Of a DNA stretch of 64,000 nucleotides, positions 35,701 through 54,425 are shown in pieces. Source of the stretch: Trichostrongylus colubriformis (lineage: Eukaryota; Nematoda; Chromadorea; Rhabditida; Trichostrongylidae); the NCBI GenBank assembly GCA_963978905.1, contig OZ022259.1, forward strand, positions 50,362,727-50,426,726, given 5' to 3'. The position numbers and the translations under genes are program-made. The notes beneath the pieces were generated by a model. It was not told the origin of the DNA and ran no database searches. It saw nothing but the letters and a program-made list of their open reading frames with translations. How positions within the stretch are numbered: the first letter of the stretch is position 1; each line of letters opens with the position of its first letter.

Positions 35701-38700
35701 ACCGCAGACGGGCGAAGAGGATGGATCAGCTTGCCGCGAAGGTTTCCCGCTCTCGCCAGCAACTCAAGCGGCTGATGAACCACAGAGCGACATGCGGTGC
35801 TGCGAGGTCGTCATAAGAGCCCAAGTTGCGTTTTTCAATGCGATTTTCGCCACATATGACCTCTTTTGAAGTAGAAGGCTCGTTTTCAGAGAACATGTGC
35901 TCTCGAATCTCAGTTTTCCCTTACCCCTACTGGTGCCTTTAATCTATGACAACTACAGTTGCCCTCAATATAGCGAGCAGGCATATCCGATGGTAAGAGA
36001 CTTTGTGTCTCTGGAATCTTCGAAAGGTATCAGATCTCACCAAGTCCGTATTTTGTTGTGGCGATGATGGTGGAGAAGGTCTCTCGCAGCCGTTATTTGA
36101 GCATATTGGACTGGGCGCCTGGAAGTAAGGCAAACCTGCTGTGGAGTCTCACAGAATTTATTTGAAATTAATCTTTGATCGAATCGAAATAAAGGAGGAC
36201 TCACATTCAGGCCATAAACATTTTCGTAGTGTGCTACAGAAGAATTTGCTGAGCTTAGATCCTAAATGGAAATTTTAAAGAAACTGCACAGCAAAATTGC
36301 TAGTCTATCACTCCATATCCGATTCCGTAGGCGTTCAATTTCGTTATGAGCGGCAAGCGAGAGAAAGAGCGGCACCACCGCACGCATAATTCGAGGATCA
36401 TATCCTTGGTCCATATGCACATGATCCGGTTAGCTTTATCGCCCGTTCTTCTGTCACAGGATTGGTCTGAAGTCTGTCGTTCGCCGCGGTTAGAGACGGA
36501 GAGTGGGACTGCTAACGTAACATTCTCTTCCCACTACGCGTCTCCGACCGCGGTGGAGGGGGACGACGGGGCGGGCACTTGCTTTAGCGGGCCTCCCCTC
36601 CCTCGGTTACCACTTTGAGGAACTCCATCTCAGCCTGATTCCCACTTTTCAGCATGAAAATTTGCATGGGGCTTTTATTAGGCAAATACAACATAAATAT
36701 AATATATGGATAACAGAAAAACCCATCGTTCCGTGCACGATTCCTTCAAAACTTTCTCTGGCTCACCCCCCTTCACAAGTCACTCTATGAATCAAGGCAA
36801 GTAAACGCTATTACTTCGAATAGATGTCGAATGCGTGGCGCTTCAAGAAAAAATTGATCTGTCATTTCTTTCCCTTTTTCCCCTATTTGTTCTTCTTCCG
36901 TGTTCCCTTTTTTCTCCTTCCCTTATTTTTCTTTCTCCTATCTTTCTTTTTTTTTTGTAGCTGTGCACCTTGCTGAGATTACGTGAGGTTTTCATGAGAT
37001 TCCTGATCTGCCAGCGAGGGCAATTTCACTGTATTGAAAGTGCTTATTTAGGCGCCAGTATCAATGAAGCTGAATCCCACCACACGGCCTTCACAATACT
37101 CATGTTATTGCATTACGCATAGCAAAATATTAATTCCTATTTTTGAACAATGAGAAACATTTACCATTTTGTGGCAGAAAACTCCATAGCAGCTTATTAG
37201 TATTATGCTTTTATTTTTACACTGGATTAGGTTAAACACCTATAAACATTGGTGCAGTATCCATCCAATTAGCGCAGATCATTGGCAGAGCATCATTCAA
37301 ATAAGCTCTGCGAAAAATACTGGTTAGGACTCACCAATTGAGCAGACTGCTGTGATGATCTTGGAGAAACCTTTTCATAACCATCGTCAGGCTTTGAAGG
37401 AGTGGGGGCCTAAAAATGTGAAAGTTCACGAATAAAAAGCCTCGTGAAGAAACCCTATCTCACCCCATCTTATAATATCAACAGTATTGTACCAAGACAT
37501 TCACTGGGCTGCTGATAGAACTTACAAAAAATTCCAACTACAAAGGCGATTTTTTCAGCGGCACACCACCCATAAAAGAAAGCTATAGGCTGCTAACGGG
37601 CCTGTTAACCCTCCACAAGGTTACCAGTGAGTAGTACAGTGAGCGCGTAGCATTTGTTTCAGCCGTGCGTGGCGTATTAGGGGTGTGTAGCCTTATGTCG
37701 AATTTTCGTTTTGCGGCGTCGCACTTGCTGCGCCACCAGAAGTTGGACCAGATCCAGAAAGTAATTGATTCGGGCGTGAAACTTCGAAAGTAGTGTACGC
37801 AATGTACGCAATCACACGCGAAGAAAGTCGCCGTGCCGCTCCGAACGCGAAAGTTCGACATAAGGCTATACACCCGCGCATTAGCGCTAGTAGGAGCGCC
37901 CACAATCCAAGAAAGCGAGCCACGTACGTTAAAACCATGATTAGACATATCTAAGGGGTAAATCTTGCAATGTAAGCCATCCCAAGCAATTATATGCCAG
38001 ACAGGGCGCTCTTAGGTATCGAGGAAAATAGCCGCTTCAGTCAAATACGACCAACCTTTTTGAGCTCTACAATACCACTGAATGTTGCCGGATTGTATAG
38101 TTGCTATGTGATTTATTGATTTCTTTGTTATTCGAGGCGAAAAGATTTTATTTTGCATTTCTTCACATTGATTTGCTGTAAAATATACGTACCCTTCGCT
38201 ACCCATCTGCTTGTTAAAAGTTGAAATTCTAAAGCTTATCACCGAACTGTGCAGGTACGATCCCCCTCCTGTTAAGTCAAATACGACCCCCCACCCCCTC
38301 CCGAGGACTCATCGACCTCGAACTCCCGATGTACCCTGTTGGCAGAAACGCAATTTCCTGCTGTTTTCACTAGTTCGGTGGCAAACGCTAAAGCTACTCA
38401 GCGCCATGACACACCCAGGTGTCGAGGAAAAGTCTTTTAGTACGACTCCCTCTATGGAGACCAAATACGACCCTTCCCTCTTTTTTGACCTCTACAATAC
38501 CAGCGACTGTTGCCGGATCGTATAGTCGCAATGTTTTTTACTACCATGTATTCTTACCTGAAGCAAAAAGATATTTATTTTACAGTACCTCACACATATT
38601 CGCTGTGAAATACCCCTCGGATCTCATATTCTTACTGAAGGTTTAGATTCTAGTGCGTATCGCTGTCCTCTGCACGTACGACCTCCCCCCTCCTCCCTTC

Positions 38701-39131
38701 CTGTCCGGACAAATACGACCCCCTGTTGAGGAATCCTCGACTCCCGGTGTACCCTGCTCGGCGTGGAAGAACTAATATTACACGGCTTCACTTTCTGATA
38801 TGTTCTGTCTAAGTGCGCTTACCACAGGAAGACTGTCAATTTCTTCCAATTTCGACATCGGCCGTATCGCTCGTCTGACATCTTCAGACTTGAAATCTAT
38901 ACCAACATGGGAGACATGCCTAAAGTTAGGTAGTACAGTCGTTTTCATAGACCGTTTTATCATGTAATTATTATAAGTGCTCAATTTATAAGAAATACAT
39001 AGATCCATGAAAGAGGTAACAGAAAACCTGAAGTTGAATGGTGCAGAAATTGTAGATTTTCTGTCGATTTTCGAGGGTGGTGCTTTTCTCGGCAGAGGGG
39101 GAACATCGAGTCTTCCATCGTCTTGCATCAC
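23717..39131 (-). CDS. CRIB-motif, proline-rich protein (Cdc42/Rac effector-like), partial
   Basis: Exons on the minus strand: 39131-39028, 38919-38823, 37409-37335, 36118-36041, 33171-33052, 28430-28337, 28264-27767, 26179-26099 and probably 23881-23717. Exons 1-2 join to give ISAPFNFRHVSHVGID, a close match to the CRIB consensus (ISxPxxFxHxxHVGxD) that binds Cdc42/Rac. Downstream exons are rich in Pro and Ser (PAPPPPPQQSP; RKPPPRPPAPRRHAPPPP), giving likely SH3 or profilin ligands. Most junctions agree in phase, for example ATG TG|G CGA between 33052 and 28430. Exon 33171 needs two preceding bases that exon 36041 does not supply, so an exon is missing there; a candidate is 35456-35401 (acceptor TTCAAG, donor CCGAAG|GTAAG, 56 nt). 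WASP, PAK and ACK families carry such a motif, but no WH1, kinase or VCA part is visible, so the class is open. The 5' end is not found. Confidence 0.6.
23972..24420. mobile_element. Palindromic MITE family I, diverged copy
   Basis: The left end AGAATCGTCCACGG and right end ACGATTCCTTTAA match the family. The inner part has been replaced or has diverged (GGAATTTGAAC repeats around 24240). It sits next to the putative CRIB-gene exon at 23881. Confidence 0.7.
24490..26070. mobile_element. Large palindromic Tc1-like element
   Basis: Ends ACAGTGCTCTACATAATTAT and the complement of ACAGTGCTCTGCATAATTAT. Arms of about 695 bp (24490-25187 and 25368-26070) pair nearly throughout, around a loop of about 180 bp. 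Each arm carries the 3' half of a Tc1-type transposase reading outward, with RLEGVREFRDVVIEAWQ near the end. The loop holds the first catalytic motif (VVLSDEKRFRL) and DVPNGYRRYRTRDK on the minus strand only. No DNA-binding half is present and frames are broken, so it cannot make transposase. Confidence 0.8.
26417..28570. repeat. Source of the duplicated CRIB gene region, with mariner insertion
   Basis: Matches 11404-12695. The match is broken at GTCGCTAATTA by the mariner element and resumes at TAAATTAACGATCACC, giving a clean empty-site comparison. Confidence 0.8.
26562..27453 (+). mobile_element. Degenerate mariner element
   Basis: Terminal repeats TTAGGTTGATTCATAATAAA and their complement lie at a TA target; the empty site is seen at about 11560. 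Transposase fragments run on the plus strand: an N-terminal start MPHDFKPSRDHIRNVILF at 26725, FASGDYSIEDE, VYFQHDN, YPPYSPDLAPSDFHLF (mariner catalytic region) and WQKVIDKDGVYF at the C-terminus. These lie in different frames, with stops and a missing middle section. At about 890 bp it is shorter than the usual 1.3 kb. Confidence 0.85.
28640..29536. other. AT-rich intronic stretch without a recognised gene
   Basis: It contains repeated GTTAATTAATG/AGATAAGTAATTG motifs (28640-28720) and a stretch at 29040-29340 with A- and G-rich blocks. I see no convincing exon. It lies inside the CRIB gene intron 33052-28430. Confidence 0.5.
29537..30081. mobile_element. TTAA-flanked element family II, copy 1
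   Basis: A unit of about 545 bp with ends TCAAAGGCAGCATTAGGGG and CCCCTAATGCTGTCTTTAA. The inner landmarks GGAATGTTTGGAAATACGAC and AAGCGCGCCGC are shared with the other three copies. No transposase is visible. Confidence 0.75.
30082..33050. other. Long intronic stretch, no supported exon
   Basis: This is the rest of the large CRIB-gene intron. A relic of MITE family IV (AGGGAGGGAAGGGACTTT) lies at about 31560-31760. A possible plus-strand exon at 31381-31424 (TTACAG acceptor, AATG|GT donor) is too short to support. Confidence 0.45.
34051..34576. mobile_element. TTAA-flanked element family II, copy 2
   Basis: Starts TTTAAAGGCAGTGATAGGGG and ends CTAATGCTATTTTCAAG. It shares GGAATGTTTGGAAATACGAC with copy 1. 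It is intronic to the CRIB gene. Confidence 0.75.
35531..35944. mobile_element. TTAA-flanked element family III, copy 1
   Basis: The right end is CCCCTACTGGTGCCTTTAA. The inner blocks GTCACTAGCCGG and TTTTTCAATGCGATTTTCGC are shared with 51179-51587. No coding capacity. Confidence 0.65.
36450..36752. mobile_element. Palindromic MITE family I, left-truncated copy
   Basis: The GC-rich centre (CGCGTCTCCGACCGCGG) and the right arm ending GCACGATTCCTTCAAA are present and the left arm is missing. It lies in an intron of the CRIB gene. Confidence 0.65.
37640..37945. mobile_element. MITE family VII copy in CRIB gene intron
   Basis: Palindromic ends around CCTTATGTCGAATTTTCG and GAAAGTTCGACATAAGGC, with an inner GCAATGTACGCAATCACACG block shared with 50805-51130. 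Confidence 0.65.
38010..38720 (+). repeat. Two tandem units of a dispersed repeat (third at 57970-58255)
   Basis: Units begin near TCGAGGAAAA and share CTCTACAATACCA, TGTTGCCGGATCGTATAG, CCCTTCGCT/CCCCTCGGA blocks and end with GTACGATCC/GTACGACCT plus a C-run. The unit length is about 400 bp. No coding function seen. Confidence 0.6.
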
Positions 39132-39302
39132 CTGTGGCAATCACATTACTAAGCGGAAAATTAGTTTCCTTGTCAGAACCCATAGGGCACGATATACAGA
39201 TCGAAAGGAATCAAAGGAGATTTATGTATTATAGAGAAGCTTGAGTCACTGAGCATTTAGCGCTTTTTGTTATCATAATCCCCGTCCGCTAGGACATGAA
39301 AT

Positions 39303-40586
39303 ATTAGGTTGTCGCAAAATTAATTTCGAAAACGGACCGCATACTTCAAACTACTATAACTCAGCTTAAACACAAGTTTATTAATCGAAGTAAAAACCAT
39401 TAGAATCTACACACTTTTGCCAACGAACAGGCAATAAATCTAAGCCTTCACTATAAAAACTACTATCACGAGGATCAACGAAGTCAAGGAAGGCACATTC
39501 AACATCGTCTAAATTAGTAAATTGTTTCTGACGCAGATGAGAACTGAGGGTCGAAAAAAGTGATAGTCTGTTGGGAAAAGGTCGGGAGAATACGCTGGGT
39601 GAGGGAGAACTTTTGTACCCAAGTGGGTCAATTTTTGCCGAGTGATTTGTGAGGTGTGTGGCCTTGCGTTGTCCTGCAACAGGATCGGCCCTCCTCTACA
39701 TATTCACCACCGCCGGCCACAATTTTTACAACTTCCTATACATTTGCTTCAGATCACAACAGTAAGACTGCTGTGAGTGGCTGACCAGGTTGCAAGAATT
39801 TGTAATGGATTATACCTTTACAACACCACCACACCTTTACAACACCCTTTTTAGAGTAAAGGTTGGGTTTGGGAAAAGTTTTTAGAGAGCCTCCTCATCT
39901 ATCCAGACTAATCCACGTCTCCTGTTATCATAAAGAACCCATTTTTCATCTACAGTTATAATACGGTTTACAAAGGGCTCATTTTTATGGCGAACTAGGA
40001 GATTAGAGCAGGTGTCGAAACGTGCCAGACGCTGCTCATCGGTCAGATCATGAGGCACCCACTTCGACATCTTCTTCACCTTGCCGATTGTCAGCAAATG
40101 TCTGGCCACTGTAGAGTAATGTACGCCTAGGTCTTCTGCTAACGTACGAGTATTCGTCTCCGGATTTGCTTCGACGGCTCTCCTTAAATCTTAATCATTA
40201 AGCGATGACCTGCGGCCGCGACCCGACTTCTCTTCGAGATCAAAATCGCCAGAAGCAAATTTTTTAAACCAGAGCTCCACTGTACGTTCGCAAGGACAAT
40301 TCCTCTCAAAAACACTGCTGAGATTACGAGCTGCCTCCGCTGCGGAGTGTTCCAATTTAAACACATAAAGCATGATGACTCGATAGTCGCGTCGGTTCAT
40401 GATTATACGCAGCCCTGGAAAAGGCCGGCTGGAAAACTTAGAGCGACATTCATAGAAGTTTCTGAAAGAGCAGAAAAAACCCACCAAATGGTATGCCTGA
40501 CGTTCCTTGGGATGGAACAGTTCAGGGTAAAAAATCTACTTATTTATACATACCTTGAAACCGAAATTAATTTTGCAACAACTTAA
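39303..40586 (-). mobile_element. Nearly full-length degenerate mariner element
   Basis: Ends TTAGGTTGTCGCAAAATTAA and the complement of TTAAGTTGTTGCAAAATTAA, about 1.28 kb, the usual mariner length. The minus strand reads ELWFKKFASGDFDLEE (helix-turn-helix linker), one in-frame TAA at SSLND, then VDEKWVLYDNR (first catalytic Asp), YSPDLFPTDYHFF (third catalytic Asp region) and LLPVRWQKCVDSNGFYF. Later stops and frameshifts show it is dead. It lies just upstream of the first CRIB exons recognised. Confidence 0.85.
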
Positions 40587-40822
40587 TATAAAGGGAGAAT
40601 GGACCTATTATATGAAGCTGATTCGCAGAAAATTTGCAAAAAAGTGCTTTTACTCTCTTCTCTCTTCGTAAAGCCTCGGCACTGATGTTAATTAAATGAC
40701 GATATCCAAGTATGAACAAACGAATTGAGGCTTATCTATTACGAATGATCTCTTGCCATTTGCACCATATCTCGGCAACTGATGTGAGGGGAAGACCTGC
40801 ATGTCCCTACTACTATACCATA

Positions 40823-41024
40823 TGGTGTTTCGCAATGAGGGGAGGCAACTCACAAAAAGTTTCATTTATAAGTACCTCTGAAGGATTTTTGTTGGGTCAC
40901 TCTGCACATTCAGGCATATATTTTTGCCTAAGCCTCGAGTAGGAAGGAAGGGACTTTCCCCCTTTCTTAGCTTAGGTGAAAATAGGGTCCATGGTAGGAT
41001 GCCCCTCCTCATTGCGATAGCACC
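40823..41024. mobile_element. MITE family IV (GGTGCTATCGCAATGAGGGG ends), copy 1
   Basis: A unit of about 200 bp with ends GGTGTTTCGCAATGAGGGG and CCCTCCTCATTGCGATAGCACC. An inner CACTCTGCACATTCAGGC block is shared with the other copies. Confidence 0.7.
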
Positions 41025-44000
41025 TACTATATGTATAAAGACAACGTGGCATCTCTCATTCACTGACAATAACTGACACGGAGTGGCGGGGTTCCGCTCT
41101 CGCGGTGGTTTACTGAGTGAGTTCTGTTCCCTCGTACGGGTAACTTCGGCGGTTTCCTTCTTGTTCTGTCAGAACCGCTAGAGTGATGAGGCGTTTGGTG
41201 GTGTGGCGGATAAAATCCTAAATCTTGAGCCACGTTTAGACCTTAGAGGAAGATGATCTGGTCAAAACGTCAGGCCGTCAATAAAAGTTCCACCCAACAA
41301 CCTCGTTGGCCTAGCAGAAAATTGTAATTCACTTTTACTGGAGTTCAACATAGCAGAAAAGTACTTTTACTGGAATCAATCCATTCAATTCTCTTGAAAG
41401 CCGCAGTGCACAAGTGATTTTTGCAATTTTATGACTCGGGCAATATTAGGGCATCGGCGAATCTGTCAGCATTACCCAATTATCGGTGACATTTCTATCA
41501 CATCCTAGGTAGTCGATGGAACTCTCGTTTTTTTCATGAGTGAGCTTATCTTATCGAAAGCATGCAAAGCTGTAATGTTTGCCAAACCATAAAGAAGGGG
41601 ATGATGTGTTCTAATCATCGCTGACTCAAACCCTGTCCTAAAGGTCACACTTTTCGTTTCTGAAGAAAAAACTAAGTAACTCACAAAAGAGGAATTCACG
41701 CGTTTTAATCTGGAGCTTAGCATCATCAACAAGGAAACTACGTGAAGAGGCGACTTTGCGAAAGACTGTTGCAGAATTTTGGAAGTAGCTCTTACATTTC
41801 AGATTTTTACGTGTGTTCTCTATATAAGTTGTGGGTATAACCGTGGAGGTGGATTTGAGCTAATTAGCTAGTTTGTAGCATTGCAGCAGTCTTTGATTCT
41901 GAAAAGAATTTCAGTCCCATAAGGAGATGTGTTTGGAGGGCATGTGATACCGCTTCTATTTCTTGGAATCATGTGAAAGCGATTATATGAAGCGGAAATG
42001 AAGAGAGAGAGTAACAAAGACACCTCACGCTTGGATAGGCTGCCACCACTCCATAAAAAGTGTAATTAAAGCCAATGATCTTGCACCAATCTTTTTAACT
42101 CCCTGATGCTGCCTGCTTTAAGACACGTGAGAGGAACTTGGGCTCTGAAAAAGCGACAGGAAAAACAGCTGGGCACAGATAGGTGTAGTTTTGAGAATTT
42201 CGCATTCATTCACCCGTATAAAGTGGGACTTCAGAACACTGACACCAAGTAGTGCTCCTCGGCCTATCGAAAAGTTGTCCTACTTGTGGTCCATCTTGCG
42301 CCCCGGTCGCAAAATACCAAGGTGAGCCCATGGCACACTTCGATCGATCGATTTCGTGATGTGAATCTTGGAAGGCTTCAATATTAGCCAGACTGACACC
42401 AGGGTTATGTGGAAAATCATGGATAGCGGCCGCACAGTTGCTGAGAAGAAGCGATGGAATATGGAATACAATCATAAAACATGATGCCCGTGAGCAGAAA
42501 CGGTCAACTGGCCGTGTTGGACAGATTCTTAGATCCCACCATACACGGTAATCAAACCCTGCATCGAACAACTATCGCTCAAGGCTGAGACTGTCGAGAA
42601 AGGATCAGAGACCATTGAGGTCAGGAAGCTGAATTGCCCAGGAATTCAATAATATGAAAGCGGCAGAGGATAGACAGATGAATCTTTTGCCAACTCGCAG
42701 TATGTTTGAGCTGGTTAAGCACTCCTGAAGAGACGGGCGCTTTGGTTGCTTTATGGGAGGATTGGTAAGAGATTAGATCATAGCAGCGGAGTATCAGCAT
42801 TGTGCAGTAGAGGAGCCACCTTTCACCTTTCCTACACTATGTGAGGAACTTTCACAATGTTTATTTTTTTGAAAAAAAGCAAAAGATTTTCAGGTTTTTG
42901 CAAAACTTCTGAAGGAATTCGCAGACATATGCACGTAGTGAAGTAAAATGACAAGGAAGCAAGACAATTCATAGGCATTATTGACGCGCAGCAGCTAGGG
43001 AAGATTATTTGAAGTCACAAAAAAGGGAAAATCCGATTCAATATAAGTCTACGATGGAACGAAAAGAAGACCTCACACAACAAGAACTGGCCGCTGGGGT
43101 GATAAAAGTACAATGGTAAGTCGCTGAAGGGCTTTGTCGTCGTCAGAATGAAAAACTCATTGAGGCCAGTTCTCCGTAAGGCACCCTCAGCGATAAGCCC
43201 AACTAGACAGTGCAAGTAGAGGGAGGAATTTCATCGCGACGTCTAAGGGAATGCGGTGGACGAGATTCCTGCAGCTTTCTTAGAGTTTATTGATTTTCCT
43301 GGACGAATTTCCGGGTTGAAATGGCACAGTACAAGCCCTTCCTGACCTCCATGCGCACCAGCAGAAGAAAATTACACTTTACGGGCGCAACCACCGGGGG
43401 TGTGGAGCCTGTATAGACGGGGTTTCTGAATAATGGAGTAGATTTACAAGCATTCAATATTTGGCAAAATTTATGTTCTGGCAAAGCAACGAGAAAAATG
43501 GAATAGTGAGCAGAAGGTTTTTGAAAACATGCAGCGCTACATAGGTAAAAACAGGATAAAATAAAACGGCGACATTGCATGTACTATTTGTTTACTTGGG
43601 CTCAAAATCGACAAGCAATAACATTGTTAGAGACAGAACTCTGCACGTTTACTGAAATGAAGGAGTAAGTTATAGTTCGATGTAAGGTTTTCCTCTTGGC
43701 TCCCAATTAAGTATAAACAGTTTGCAATTTGAAAGTTGGAAGTTCAAGTTTTCACCAAAAAAGGGAGTGTTCTGAGTGGGAAAAAACTGTTCTGTTTTGA
43801 TGAATGATGTCAGTAGGTAAATAATAACCGGTTTTCCGTCTGCATTTACATCTATTTTGATATCATGCATTTACAACAACACTACTTCAAACATGAAGAT
43901 TCCACTGCCCATCAGTAGTCAAAAAAGCTTCATTTCCATATAGTTTTGTGTCAAGAACGCATCGAGTAGGGAGGCGGTGTTCGTGGACCGAGTGAGACAT

Positions 44001-45180
44001 TCGCTAGATTTCATGGGCCATTATGAGCCTTTTATTGAAAAAAAAAACTTTTCAAGCTCCTTGTAATGACCAAATATGTACGTCTTCGAATGCTTTTGAG
44101 ATTCCTGACGAAACTCGGTTTTTACGGTATTAAAAAAAGCCTCGCGGAAGCGGAACTGTACTGTGCAAAGGCAGCATCACAAGCCAACAAGCCATAAGTA
44201 AATGGAAATATATCGACAGGGGCGTTTTCCAAGCAGGGAACGAAAGTCAAGGCTTTGAAAGTAAGCCGTTCAGAAGCAATGGGACCAGGTGAACAGCCCC
44301 TTATAATATAGGATAATAATCCCAAAAGAGTTGATTTACCCGCTAAATTGCTAGAGAATGTGTAGCCTGCCACGTCAGAAATTTATGCTGTACCGTAGAT
44401 TTTTTATTGAAAATTTTCGAAATTACCTAATTTCGTCCTATTTTTATTGTGAAAATAACACTATAAATCGGTTTGAAAGTAGCACATCAGCCCTAACTGT
44501 CTGGGAAAATTATTGAAGCAACTTTTCAATTGTTTAATCATACTCGTTCTCCTTTTAGCCTAATTCTAACCTGCATCTGAATATGGGAAGCTGCCAGTTA
44601 AATGGAATCACTGTTTTGACGTTTAGAGCTGACTTAAGTTCAGTAGACTCACTTATATGGAAATATACAGTCGGAGTCTTGCCGGAGGGTGAAAATGGAA
44701 CTTTGCAGCTTTCACCGAAAAGTTGCTGACCTACTCAACCAAATTCGACATTTTATGGCTGCTAATCGCTTCCCATTTTATCTGCTTTGAACGAACTTTG
44801 ACGATGCGACGGGTTACGACGATTAATCCGTCGCCAGGTGTCGATTTTTCAAAAAATGTGATCGGTATTGCACATATTTAAATTAAAATAATCTGACCAC
44901 AATTCGCTCGACTGAATCAAAACAGCACACTTTTGGTCAGTCTGGTATGTGGGTAGGTTTTGGAAAGGGGGGCTCCAGTTGCTATGGATGTAGTGGTGTC
45001 AAGAGCTATCGGAGATGCGGTGTGAGGTGATCAGAAAAGCATAAGATAGGTCATAAAAATAAACAGGAATAGCATTGAGAACCATTTTCAAAGCAAAAAG
45101 TCCTAGGAAAGCAGAGGTAGATTCAATTCAATAAAGCTGCGTATAGTTGTGACGCGAAATGAATTTCGCATTTAGTTGCA
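41025..45180. other. Gene-poor stretch between mariner and UGPase gene
   Basis: It holds several short frames without neighbouring exons, such as minus-strand frames at 43.3-43.9 and 44.1-44.4 kb. None shows a recognisable domain or a convincing splice pair. Exons of the 5' end of the CRIB gene may be hidden here. Confidence 0.4.
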
Positions 45181-45181
45181 G

Positions 45182-45367
45182 TATCAAGCGGATGAATCAC
45201 AGAATTGCCCGTTGGTTCTTCAAGCAACAGAAATGATTCCTGATCAATACGTTTTCGCCTTATCAGTGCCAAGTGTCACATTAACGGGCACATCTTGGAG
45301 CCTAATGATGGGAAACGACACATCACTTCATTCCTCTGATATCCATATTTGGCCAGATACAGCATAG
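45182..45367 (+). CDS. Possible terminal exon, unknown
   Basis: A TTTAGTTGCAG acceptor is followed by 61 open codons from YQADESQNCPLV to a stop, with natural-looking composition. No upstream exon is found on this strand, so support is weak. Confidence 0.2.
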   Translation, partial: YQADESQNCPLVLQATEMIPDQYVFALSVPSVTLTGTSWSLMMGNDTSLHSSDIHIWPDTA

Positions 45368-45735
45368 TAAAGTACTTCTGTCAGCAGAATGCGGAAAAAT
45401 GTGGAAGATTAGGTGTTGGTCAATTCGTTCTGGATACGCCGTGCATTCAACTTCCCTTCATGAATCGAGATATACATATTTGAGTGGTGGTTTGTCGATG
45501 CAAAGATGGTAATATCCATCTACGAATATCTTTTTTACAAACGAGCCTAGCATATACTAGGCAACGGGCCACCTGACGAGAGAGGTCAATGACATGATCC
45601 ACTGTCCTGAACGATCATGTCATTGACAGAATAGGTCCATCTGACTAGCACTATATTGGTCGAACTGTAGCAGATTTTTACAAAGTATTTCCATCCCCAA
45701 ATTTAGGAGCAGACCTCGTTCTATCACTAAGCTCC

Positions 45736-46134
45736 GTCACAGCCTTCTGCACGGACAGGATCGGGAGCTTATTCCGAATGAACATGATGTATCACCTCAA
45801 CTCGGCAGAATCCAAGAATTCGACACCTTCGTTCACAACCTTGCTAAGGTCCGTTCACTTTGGGTACCTGAGGGGACTATATTGGGTGATATCCTCGAGC
45901 AATCCGTTTTCCGGATTCTTAACGCCCTTCGTTTCCAAGAACCATAACGTGCCATTCCCATTGAAACCCTGACGGAGGAGGGTTTGAGGCATGAAAAATG
46001 ACGCTTCAGATCCTAGCAGCATTGTCCAAACAGCTAGAGCTCTGTAGCTTCTATGAACTGAAGGGTGAGTCCTTAGAAAGCTTCCCACGAGAGATTCACA
46101 ACGGATGGTACTATGGTGGTCGCACGCGATGACG
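45736..46134 (+). pseudogene. Degenerate protein-like frame
   Basis: Reading from RHSLLHGQDRELIPNEHD the frame stays open for 68 codons, meets a TAA after RFQEP, continues with IETLTEEGLRHEK, then shifts +1 to KMTLQILAALSKQLEL and ends at a TGA. The consistent protein-like character across a stop and a shift suggests a decayed ORF, perhaps from a retroelement. Family not recognised. Confidence 0.35.
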
Positions 46135-46220
46135 CTCTCCGCTGTGATCCAGTTCTAGTGTCCTGTCGCGCATCCAAAAATGCAGAGGTAATTCAACAAC
46201 TCGGGTAAAAAAAATTTGGC

Positions 46221-46226
46221 TTTATT
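46221..46226 (-). terminator. Candidate polyadenylation signal of the UGPase gene
   Basis: AATAAA on the minus strand, about 440 bases after the UGPase stop; the first good match downstream. Confidence 0.4.
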
Positions 46227-46663
46227 GTTTGAATTTACAATCTATACATAAAATCGTATGAGAAATTGTATTCTTTCCTCATCATAGTCAATCAAACATG
46301 TGACTTAATGATAAAACACCAGTTATTTCATTTCTACTCATTTCAGGCAAATCTAACGGATCTGAAACCTTACAAGTGCCTAACACAAATGCTATACCGC
46401 GGTAAGGTCATGGCTATTACATTATTGAGGTTATAGGGACATGTGTAAATTATTTAAACTATCTAAAAACTCTATAATTAGCATCTGTAAAAAGGATGGT
46501 TGGAACGCTAGATCATAAAACAAAAATCCTTTCAAAAGTGGCACTGATGGGGTTTTTTGCGAGATACAAGGCATTCAATTGATTTTCAGGCACAATAAGA
46601 CGAAGAGGTTCAATTGGGTGGCAATAACACTAGTACGACCACTGAAATCTACCGTCCTATAAC

Positions 46664-53690
<7,027 letters not shown>

Positions 53691-54221
53691 TTCGAATCTT
53701 TAACATTTTCATTGAGGAATTTCGCCAGTAATACGAAGGTTAAACGCGAATGCCATATATGCACAATTTTTAGCAAAGTATGGCGTTGTTAGCAATAAAA
53801 GCAAATAAGGCGAAAACTTCACAACATAGTTCCTTAAAGTCGCCCATATTAAGAAAAAACCTTGTGATGGTAGTTTATGTCATATGAAATTCTTATTCGA
53901 GAAGCTCCTATAAAATGATAAAAAGATTTTGATCAGATGAAAATTGAAAGAAAATGAAAAGACATGGAAAACCCATGAGTAGAGGATTTGTCGATGATTG
54001 CTTCTGAGAATTTGATAGTGGATATTAAAGCAGTCAGTTGGAAAAAAGTTGAACTTTGATTAAATTTACGAGAACTGGCAAACGGCGCATGAGAATTCAG
54101 AAAGAAATAATGTATAATAAACGTATTGTTGTAAACAGTCTGTATCAAAGGAAGTAAAAAAACTGGTTCGGCCGAATGCATTATGGGTGGGGCAATAGTT
54201 CGGCAAGCATGGCAATGCTTA

Positions 54222-54425
54222 CGTCACCATTAGACTTTGCGATTTTGCAATTCTGCAATTCTGCGGCGACGCACTTTCGCACGCGATACCATGACCCTGA
54301 GATGGGAAGGTGGTTATTGGTACGACCCCGCCTTTTTCGCAGCTAATTACTGTTGCTTCGCACATGAGGTGCGAGGTGACCCCAGTTAGCGGCGAGAACT
54401 CGCGGATCAACCTGTCACCCTCATT
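54222..54425. mobile_element. MITE family VI, left member of an inverted pair
   Basis: Contains ATTAGACTTTGCGATTTTGC and, further right, GAGGTGCGAGGTGACCCC. It is the reverse complement of much of 54884-55088. Confidence 0.65.

Noticed and set aside
42206..42571. Minus-strand open frame of 121 codons
   Set aside because: Low-quality composition with no splice context or family match on either strand.
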